A stretch of DNA of 38,332 nucleotides from Planctomycetota bacterium (GTDB lineage: Bacteria; Planctomycetota; UBA1135; GCA-002686595). Under the pieces are notes generated by a model. The model searched no databases, was not told the DNA's origin, and saw nothing but the letters and a program-made list of their open reading frames with translations. Positions 6,705 through 12,847 of this stretch are shown piece by piece (positions within the stretch are counted from its first letter, which is position 1; each line of letters opens with the position of its first letter). A program made the translations under genes and the position numbers. Location of the stretch: the NCBI GenBank assembly GCA_009691855.1, contig SIAI01000038.1:1-38332 (forward strand), in the 5' to 3' direction.

Positions 6705-8155
6705 GCTCTCCCAGCGCGAGCGCCGCCACCGGTTGGAACACCGTGATCGGCCTGGAGGTGCACTGCCAGCTGGCCACGCGCACCAAGCTCTTCTGCGCTT
6801 GCGCGGCCGAGTTCGGCGCGCCGCCCAACACGCGCGTGTGCCCGCTGTGCCTGGGCGCGCCCGGCGCCCTGCCCGTGCTCAATCAAGGCGCGGTCGCGCT
6901 CGCGCTGCGCGCCGCGCTGGCGCTGGGCTGCACGCCCGACCCCGCCAGCCGCTTCGAGCGCAAGCACTACTTCTACTGCGACCTGCCCAAGGGCTACCAG
7001 ATCTCGCAGTTCGCGCGCCCGCTGGCCCGCGGCGGCGGGCTCGAGCTCGCCAGCGGCAAGTTCGTGCGCCTGCAGCGCATCCACATGGAAGAGGACGCCG
7101 GCAAGGCGATCCACGACCGCGGCGCGCACACGCTGGTGGATCTGAACCGCGCGGGCGTGCCGCTGATCGAGATCGTCAGCGAGGCCGATCTGAGCGGCGC
7201 AGAAGAGGCCCACGAGTACCTCACGCGCCTGAAGGAGACGCTGCAGTTCGCGGGCGTGTCGGAGTGCGACATGGAGCGCGGCAGCCTGCGCTGCGACGTG
7301 AACGTCTCGCTGCACCGCCCGGGCACGCCCTGGGGCACGCGCGCCGAGCTCAAGAACCTGAATTCGTTCAAGAACGTGGTCGCGGCCATCGAGCACGAAC
7401 GCGCGCGCCAGCGCGTCGAGCTCGAGGCCGGGCGGCGTGTGCGCCAGGAGACGCGCCTGTGGGATCCGGAGCGCGCCGAGACACGCACGTTGCGCTCCAA
7501 GGAGAACGAGCAGGACTACCGCTACTTCCCCGATCCGGATCTGCCGCCGCTGGTGCTCGACGCAGCGACGATCGCGCGCGTGCGCGCGGAGCTCCCCGAG
7601 CTGCCGGCCGCGCGCCGCGCGCGCTGGCAGCGCGACTTCGGACTGACGCCGTACGACGCGGGCGTGCTGAGCGCCTCGCGCGCGCTGGCGGACTTCTTCG
7701 AGGAGAGCGCGCGCCTCTCGCAGCGCCCCAAGGAGGCCGCCAACTGGCTGGCCAACGACGTGGCCGCGGCCCTGGCCGCGGCGCGGCTCGACACGCCCGC
7801 CGATCTACACCTGACGCCCGCACGGCTGGCGCAGTTGATCGCGCTGGTGGCCGACGGGACGCTGCACATCGGCGGCGCCCGCAGCGTGCTCAAGGCCCTG
7901 TTCACGCGCGCGGCGACGCCGGCCGAACTCGTGGCCGAGCTGGGTCTGGCGCAGGTGCGCGACACGGCCGCGATCGACGACTGGTGCCGCGTCGCCATCG
8001 CCGCCAACGCGCGCGCCGCGGCCGACGCGCGCGCGGGCGAGCTCAAGGCCCTGGGCGCGCTGATCGGCCCGGTGATGAAGGCCTCGGGCGGCCGCGCCAA
8101 CCCGGCGGCCGTGCGCGAGGCGCTGCTGCGCCTGCTGCGCGAGGAGCGCGCGTGA
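6701..8155 (+). CDS. gatB: Asp-tRNA(Asn)/Glu-tRNA(Gln) amidotransferase subunit B
   Basis: This 484-residue subunit binds the misacylated tRNA, activates its side chain with ATP and transfers ammonia delivered from GatA. Visible family features are the start WNTVIGLEVHCQLAT, the zinc-site cysteines (CACAAEF and CPLCLGAPG), the core HYFYCDLPKGYQISQF, and RIHMEEDAGK with DLNRAGVPLIEIV. The C-terminal YqeY-like tRNA-binding domain ends near FTRAATPAELVAELGLAQV. ATG 6701 overlaps the gatA stop. The operon's presence implies that at least one of Asn-tRNA or Gln-tRNA is made indirectly in this organism. Confidence 0.95.
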   Translation: MSSPSASAATGWNTVIGLEVHCQLATRTKLFCACAAEFGAPPNTRVCPLCLGAPGALPVLNQGAVALALRAALALGCTPDPASRFERKHYFYCDLPKGYQISQFARPLARGGGLELASGKFVRLQRIHMEEDAGKAIHDRGAHTLVDLNRAGVPLIEIVSEADLSGAEEAHEYLTRLKETLQFAGVSECDMERGSLRCDVNVSLHRPGTPWGTRAELKNLNSFKNVVAAIEHERARQRVELEAGRRVRQETRLWDPERAETRTLRSKENEQDYRYFPDPDLPPLVLDAATIARVRAELPELPAARRARWQRDFGLTPYDAGVLSASRALADFFEESARLSQRPKEAANWLANDVAAALAAARLDTPADLHLTPARLAQLIALVADGTLHIGGARSVLKALFTRAATPAELVAELGLAQVRDTAAIDDWCRVAIAANARAAADARAGELKALGALIGPVMKASGGRANPAAVREALLRLLREERA

Positions 8156-8496
8156 GGGCGCGCGTGCCCATCACCGAGCTGGTCGAGGCCGAGCGCCTGC
8201 GCGCGCTGGGAGCCGCGCCGAGCCCGCGCGCGCTGCGCGCGCTGCTGCCGCGCGGCTGGGTGCCCGAGGACGACGGCCTGCACGCGCGCCGCGACCTGCG
8301 CGTGTTCTTCGGCCAGGGCTGGATGCTGGCCCTGTGTCTGGTGGTCTTCGGCAGCGTCGGCGCGGTGTTCGTGCTCGGCGCCGTGCCGCGCGGCTGGAGC
8401 GGCGTGTTGCGCGTGCTGCTCATGCTGGGAGTGGTGTGGCTGGCCGCCGGGATCGCCGCTCCGCTGATCACGCGCGCGCTGAAGAAGAACGGATGA
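8152..8496 (+). CDS. Small two-helix membrane protein behind gatB
   Basis: A GTG at 8152 overlaps the gatB stop as GTGA and opens a 114-residue frame. The first 60 residues are soluble and basic. Two hydrophobic helices follow (GWMLALCLVVFGSVGAVFVL and LRVLLMLGVVWLAAGIAAPL), then a basic end (RALKKNG). The next gene overlaps its stop as ATGA, so it sits inside a fully coupled run. I do not recognise the family. Hydrophobic periodicity and tight overlaps on both sides argue that it is real. Confidence 0.7.
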   Translation: MRARVPITELVEAERLRALGAAPSPRALRALLPRGWVPEDDGLHARRDLRVFFGQGWMLALCLVVFGSVGAVFVLGAVPRGWSGVLRVLLMLGVVWLAAGIAAPLITRALKKNG

Positions 8497-10019
8497 CGCT
8501 CTGGTTCGACGAGCGCATGCGCAGCGCGCTGCAGCTCGCGCTGCCGGCCGCGCTGCTGGTGCTGGCGCTCTTGGTGCCGGTCCTCGAGCGGCGCGGCACG
8601 CAGGCGTGGAAGCGCGCGCACACCGCCGCGCTCGCGCTGCTCGCGCTGCTCGGCTTCGGTCTGTACACGGCGCAGAACTGGCAGAACCAGCGCTACTTCA
8701 ACCCCTACGAGTTCTTCCACTACTACGTCGGCGCGAAGTACGCGCCCGAGCTCGGCTACACGCGCCTGTACGACGCGGCGCTGCTGGTGGACCGCGAGAC
8801 CGGCTTCGAGCACCAGATGCGCGATCTGGCCAACCTCTCGGCGCACCACGGCGGCCCGGAGTACAAGCGCCTCTCGGCCGTGTATGCCGAGGAGGCCGCG
8901 ATCCGCGCGCCGTTCACGCCCGAGCGCTGGACCGCCTTCCGCGCCGACGTGGTGTTCTTCCGCGACCAGCTCGCGCCGAGCATGTGGGAACAGCTGCTGC
9001 ACGACAAGGGCTACAACGCGACTCCCCTGTGGACCCTGGTCGGAGGTGCGCTGGCCGAGCGCGTCCCGATCCAGAGCGCGAGTGGACGCTTCGCGCTGGT
9101 GAGCCTGGACGTGCTCCTGTTGCTGGCGAGCTTCGCGCTGGTCGGCTGGGCCTTCGGTCTCCGCGCCATGCTGTTCGCCGCCGCGCTGTACCTGACGCAC
9201 TACTGCACCAGCCACGCGCACTTCCGCGCCGCGTTCATGCGCACGGACTGGCTGTTCGCGCTGAGCGCTTCGATGTGCTGTCTGCACCAGGGCAAGAACC
9301 TGCGCGGCGGGGCGCTGCTCGCCTGGTCGGTGTTGCTGCGCGTGTTCCCGTTCGCCTTCGCCCTCGGACCTGTGTGCGTGCTGGGCTGGAGCGTGCTACG
9401 GCGCGCGGACGAGCGCCGGCGCGCGGCGCTGCGCTGCGCGGCCGGCTTCGCCTTCACGGGCGTGCTGCTCGGCGGCGCCTCGCTGGCCTGGGCCGGCGGG
9501 CTCGAGGCCTGGCGCGAGTTCGGGGCCAAGATCGTGGAGCACGACCAGCGCCCGGCCTCGGACACGATCGGCTTCAAGAAGCTCTTCACCTGGTCGATCG
9601 GCTTCCGCCAAGACCAGGGTCAGGAGCTGCGCGCCAACTTCGAAGAGCGGCAGGCGCTGTGGTGGGCGTGCCAGGCGCTGTTCGTCGCCGGCCTGGCCTG
9701 GCTGGTGCGCCGCCGCTCGCTGACCGAGGCGCTGGGGCTCGCCTTCGCGCTGGTGTGGTGCCTGACGAGTCCGGCCTACTACTACTACGCCTTCCTGGTC
9801 GTGCCGCTCTTGTACTGCGCCGCGGACCTCGCGCGGCCGACGCGCGCGCTCGGCCTGGCGCTGATCTTCGCCACCAGCCTCGCCGCGCGCGCGCTCCACG
9901 GCGGGGCGACCTTCGGGAACTACTTCGCCTTCAAGTTCTCATGCGTGATCGGCGTGCTGGCGCTGTATCTGGTGTGCAGCGCGTGGTTCGAGCAGCGCCG
10001 CGCGCCGCGCCAGACGTGA
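8493..10019 (+). CDS. Polytopic membrane protein, possible GT-C glycosyltransferase
   Basis: The product is 508 residues with about ten hydrophobic helices, starting LQLALPAALLVLALLVPVL. A long periplasmic-type first loop contains FNPYEFFHYYVGAKY and LGYTRLYDAALL, the kind of aromatic and acidic loop seen in GT87/GT-C enzymes that use lipid-linked sugars. Later segments such as FRAAFMRTDWLFALSASM, LLRVFPFAFALGP and LTSPAYYYYAFLVVP also fit. Assignment to GT-C is by architecture and loop pattern, not a confirmed family match. ATG 8493 overlaps the previous stop (ATGA). It is the last gene of the gatCAB run and ends just before a miniature transposon. There is no obvious functional link to amidotransferase beyond shared transcription. 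Confidence 0.68.
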   Translation: MTLWFDERMRSALQLALPAALLVLALLVPVLERRGTQAWKRAHTAALALLALLGFGLYTAQNWQNQRYFNPYEFFHYYVGAKYAPELGYTRLYDAALLVDRETGFEHQMRDLANLSAHHGGPEYKRLSAVYAEEAAIRAPFTPERWTAFRADVVFFRDQLAPSMWEQLLHDKGYNATPLWTLVGGALAERVPIQSASGRFALVSLDVLLLLASFALVGWAFGLRAMLFAAALYLTHYCTSHAHFRAAFMRTDWLFALSASMCCLHQGKNLRGGALLAWSVLLRVFPFAFALGPVCVLGWSVLRRADERRRAALRCAAGFAFTGVLLGGASLAWAGGLEAWREFGAKIVEHDQRPASDTIGFKKLFTWSIGFRQDQGQELRANFEERQALWWACQALFVAGLAWLVRRRSLTEALGLAFALVWCLTSPAYYYYAFLVVPLLYCAADLARPTRALGLALIFATSLAARALHGGATFGNYFAFKFSCVIGVLALYLVCSAWFEQRRAPRQT

Positions 10020-10020
10020 G

Positions 10021-10188
10021 CTAGTGTCCCTTCCCCGAAGTATCGCCAACACTCCGCCGCACTGAATCGCCGCTGGCGGCGTTGCGCCTCCTCCCTAGTA
10101 TTGCAGCGAATACGCGGCGGCGGCGCGCCTTGCCAGCGACGATCCATCACGGCGCCTTGTTGGCGCTACTGCGGGGAAGGAACACTAG
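10021..10188. mobile_element. Miniature inverted-repeat element with CTAG ends (MITE 2)
   Basis: The 168-bp element runs CTAG to CTAG. Its terminal 31 bases match the reverse complement of the other end at 28 positions (TGTYCCTTCCCCG, then AGTA and CGCCAACA). The next 30 bases still match at about 19, so nearly the whole element can fold into one long hairpin. Read as a transposon it has 4-bp CTAG target duplications and TGTYCC ends with no transposase. The ends differ from MITE 1, but the CTAG boundary is the same. It lies between two convergent genes: one base after the GT-C-like gene stop, and with its right CTAG forming the TAG stop of the beta-propeller gene. Confidence 0.75.
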
Positions 10189-11372
10189 CGGGCGCCCGGA
10201 GCGCGGTGGTCGAGACATAGGAGTTCGCCCTCGCCGCTCTTCACGTAGACGCGCCCCGCGCACAGCGCGGGCGAGGCCCAGAAGCTGCTGCCGTTCAGCA
10301 CGCGCGCCCGGGCAAGCTCGGTGTACGTGTCGGGCTTGGCAGCGACGACCACTAGCTCGCCGTTGCCCGAGAGCACCAGGAGGCGCCCGTCGGCTGCGCT
10401 CAGCGCGCCCATGCCCAGACCGCGCGTGCGCCAGCGCTCCTTGCCCTCCAGGTCCAGGCACTTCAGGACCGTCTCGTCGAAGCCGTAGAAGCAGCCATCG
10501 ACCAGCACGACGCCCGAGAGCTGCGTGCGCATGGCCTTGGTCTCCCACTGCGCGACCGGCTGCGCGCCGGAGACGTCCACCAGCGCCGCGCCGTGGCCGT
10601 AGCCTGCGGAGATGAACAGGCGCCGTTCGTCCACCACCACCGGCGTCGCGGCGCTGACGCTGGTCTCGCCCTTCTTGAACGGAAAGTGCGCCAGCACGGC
10701 GCCGCTCTCCAGCTCCAGCACGTTCAATCCCGGACGCGCGAAGCTGGCCACGGCCTCCTTGCCGCCCACGCGACACAGCGCCGGAGTCGAGTAGTACGCG
10801 CCCAGGTCGCTCGTCTCCCAGACCACCTCGCCGCTCCCGCGCTCGAGCGCGAAGACCTTGGCCGCGTTGACGAGCACGAGCTCGCCGGCCAGGACCGGCG
10901 AGCTGCCGAAGCCGTAGTCGGTGGGCCGCGCGCCGAAATCCTCGGCCAGGTCGCGCTGCCACAGCAGCTTGCCGCTGGCCGCGTCCAGCGCGCGCAGCAC
11001 GCCGCGGCGCTCGAAGCTGTACACGACGCCCGCGCCCAGCGCCGGCGTGCAGTGCGTGCCGCCGCCGTGGTTGTTCGCGTCCAGTTCGGCCGGATACTCG
11101 TGGCGCCAGCGCTCGACGCCGGTGAGCGCGTCCAGGCACGACACGCGATCGACGCCGTGTTCCTCGTCGAAGCCCTGCGTGAACAAGAGGCCGCCCTGGA
11201 TCGCGACCGAGGAGTGCCCGCGGCCCACCTGCGCCTTCCACAACGGCTCGGCGGCGCCCGCCGAGCTCCAGCCGCTCTCGCGCGAGACGTTCGTACCGTC
11301 CGCGCCGCGCCAGCAGGGCCAGCTCGCCGCATTGTCCTGGGGCAGCAGCAGCGCCAACGCGAGCAGGCTCAC
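10185..11372 (-). CDS. Secreted PQQ-type beta-propeller protein
   Basis: The product is 395 residues. A short hydrophobic start (MSLLALALLLP) is followed by WPCWRGADGTN, the tryptophan/RG entry motif common in planctomycete PQQ-like propellers. Repeated blades follow the pattern A-x-SGKLLWQRDL, ERGSGEVVWET and DLEGKERWRT, with aspartate/glycine turns and a closing tryptophan. Such proteins are usually outside the cytoplasm; many are scaffolds rather than dehydrogenases, and no quinoprotein active-site cysteine pair is evident. GTG 11372 overlaps the stop of the DJ-1-like gene as GTGA, so the two are probably co-transcribed. The stop codon TAG lies in the CTAG terminus of MITE 2. A related propeller is at 16683-18095. 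Confidence 0.82.
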   Translation of the reverse strand: MSLLALALLLPQDNAASWPCWRGADGTNVSRESGWSSAGAAEPLWKAQVGRGHSSVAIQGGLLFTQGFDEEHGVDRVSCLDALTGVERWRHEYPAELDANNHGGGTHCTPALGAGVVYSFERRGVLRALDAASGKLLWQRDLAEDFGARPTDYGFGSSPVLAGELVLVNAAKVFALERGSGEVVWETSDLGAYYSTPALCRVGGKEAVASFARPGLNVLELESGAVLAHFPFKKGETSVSAATPVVVDERRLFISAGYGHGAALVDVSGAQPVAQWETKAMRTQLSGVVLVDGCFYGFDETVLKCLDLEGKERWRTRGLGMGALSAADGRLLVLSGNGELVVVAAKPDTYTELARARVLNGSSFWASPALCAGRVYVKSGEGELLCLDHRAPGAR

Positions 11373-12124
11373 TTGGCGGCCTCGGCCACGGGCGGCCCGA
11401 GCGTCAGGCCCAGACCCTCGGCCGTCTTGCGCGCGCGCTCCTCGCCGACCAGCTCGCGCAGGACGGCCAGCCCGGCGTCGGCCGCGGCCAGCGCATCGCG
11501 CGCAAGAAAGAACTTGCCCGTGCGCGCCAGGCGCACGGTGGGATCGGAGACCAGCTCGGGCGCGAGCTCAGGCAGACGCCGCACCAGGTATGGGTTCAGG
11601 GCGACGTGCGCGCCCTTCAGGAAGCCGGCCTTGGCCAGCAGCACGCTGCCCGTGCCCACCGCGATCACGAAGCGCGCGTGCTCGGCCGCGCCGCGCACGT
11701 AGTCCACGATCAGCGGATCGTCCCACGAGCCGAAGCCCTCGGGCACGACGAGCACGTCCAGCGCGGGCGCCGCGGCGAAGGCGAACTGCGGCTTCATCTC
11801 GAGCGCGTCGGCCGCGCGCAGCGGCTCGGCCGTGTCGGCCACGGTGAAGGCGCGCACGCAATTCGAGGCGGCGAAGACGCCCAGGGTCAGCGTGCTCGAC
11901 AGGAGGTCGACGCCCTCGTGCAGCAGCACGCCCACCTGCGGCACGCTGGCGGCGGGGACGAGCGCCATCCCGCAGCCACCGCAGGCGCCGGCCTTGGCGT
12001 AGACCACGAAGTGGCACTCGGCGCCACAGGGCGGACACAGGAAGGCCGCCGGGGCCGGTTCCTGCGGGGCGAAGCCGAACGTCGGGGCGAGGAGCAGCGC
12101 AAACGCGAGGGTTCGGGTGTGCAT
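11369..12124 (-). CDS. Secreted DJ-1/PfpI-like protein with metal-binding-like N-terminus
   Basis: The product is 251 residues from ATG 12124, which gives a good signal peptide (MHTRTLAFALLLAPTFGFA). Residues 30-56 (CPPCGAEC, then CGGCGMALVP) resemble the small heavy-metal-binding domain that ends in CPxCGMxLxP. From about 62 a DJ-1/PfpI fold follows: VGVLLHEGVDLLSSTLTLGV, LDVLVVPEG, and the nucleophile-elbow region AVGTGSVLLAKAGFLKG. In active family members the elbow reads V-C-T-G; here the cysteine is glycine (G157), so glyoxalase or protease activity is unlikely. A sensory or binding role outside the cytoplasm is inferred. It overlaps the downstream propeller gene by GTGA. Confidence 0.75.
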   Translation of the reverse strand: MHTRTLAFALLLAPTFGFAPQEPAPAAFLCPPCGAECHFVVYAKAGACGGCGMALVPAASVPQVGVLLHEGVDLLSSTLTLGVFAASNCVRAFTVADTAEPLRAADALEMKPQFAFAAAPALDVLVVPEGFGSWDDPLIVDYVRGAAEHARFVIAVGTGSVLLAKAGFLKGAHVALNPYLVRRLPELAPELVSDPTVRLARTGKFFLARDALAAADAGLAVLRELVGEERARKTAEGLGLTLGPPVAEAAK

Positions 12125-12277
12125 GGCGAGTGGGTGTGTCGAGGACTCCGGAGCAGGGCGGATCTTTGTCCGCTTCGTTCCTGGAATTCCCGTGGCCAGC
12201 TGGGATGGAGCCCGCGGAGGCTCGCTGTGGAACGAGACTGTCCGCGCCAGAACGGCGTGGCACGCTCGTTCCACGGC

Positions 12278-12847
12278 TCAGCGCGCGTCGGCGATGCGCG
12301 CGAAGTAGTAGAACAGGCTCAGGGCCGTGAAGCCGTCGGCGAAGTCGCCGCGCGTCAGGCGCGCGCGCACCTCGTCGGCCGGCAGGTGGTGGACGCTGAA
12401 CTTCTCGCACGGCCCGGGCTCGGGCGCGCGCACCTCCTCGCACTCGAGGGCCACGAACAGGCGCGCGTGGTGCGGGCTGATGCCGTTGGTCGGGTAGAAG
12501 CCGGCCAGCTCGATCAGGCGCCCGGCGCGGTGTCCGGTCTCCTCCAGGAGTTCGCGCTCGGCCGCCTGGGCCGCGCTCTCGCCCTCGTCCACCCGCCCCG
12601 CCGGCACTTCCCAGTGCGTGCGCCCGTGCGGGTGACGGTACTGCCACAGCATCACGATCGAACCGTCGCGACGCACCGGCACGACGGCCACGGCGTCGTG
12701 GATCTCGAACACGTGGTACTCCTGGAGCCTGCCGTCGGCGAGCTCGATCTGGTCGCGCCGCAGGCCACACCAGTAGGAGTCGTAGACGCGCGCGCTCGAC
12801 GCCAGCGGATACGGCGCGAAGGGCGGCGGATCGCTCGGCTCGCTCAT
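12278..12847 (-). CDS. Nudix hydrolase (ADP-ribose pyrophosphatase-like)
   Basis: The 189-residue product has a complete Nudix box, G-x5-E-x7-REL-x-EE-x-G, visible as GRVDEGE, seven residues, then RELLEETGH. It starts about 75 residues in, after a beta-rich N-terminus (HVFEIHDAVAVVPVRRDGSI). Length and context WQYRHPHGRTHWEVPAG, with the later glycine/proline stretch GFYPTNGIS, fit the ADP-ribose or sugar-nucleotide pyrophosphatase branch that cleaves to AMP plus a sugar phosphate. ATG 12847 overlaps the stop of the AceE-like gene as ATGA, so the pair is coupled. The exact substrate cannot be read from sequence alone. Confidence 0.85.
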   Translation of the reverse strand: MSEPSDPPPFAPYPLASSARVYDSYWCGLRRDQIELADGRLQEYHVFEIHDAVAVVPVRRDGSIVMLWQYRHPHGRTHWEVPAGRVDEGESAAQAAERELLEETGHRAGRLIELAGFYPTNGISPHHARLFVALECEEVRAPEPGPCEKFSVHHLPADEVRARLTRGDFADGFTALSLFYYFARIADAR

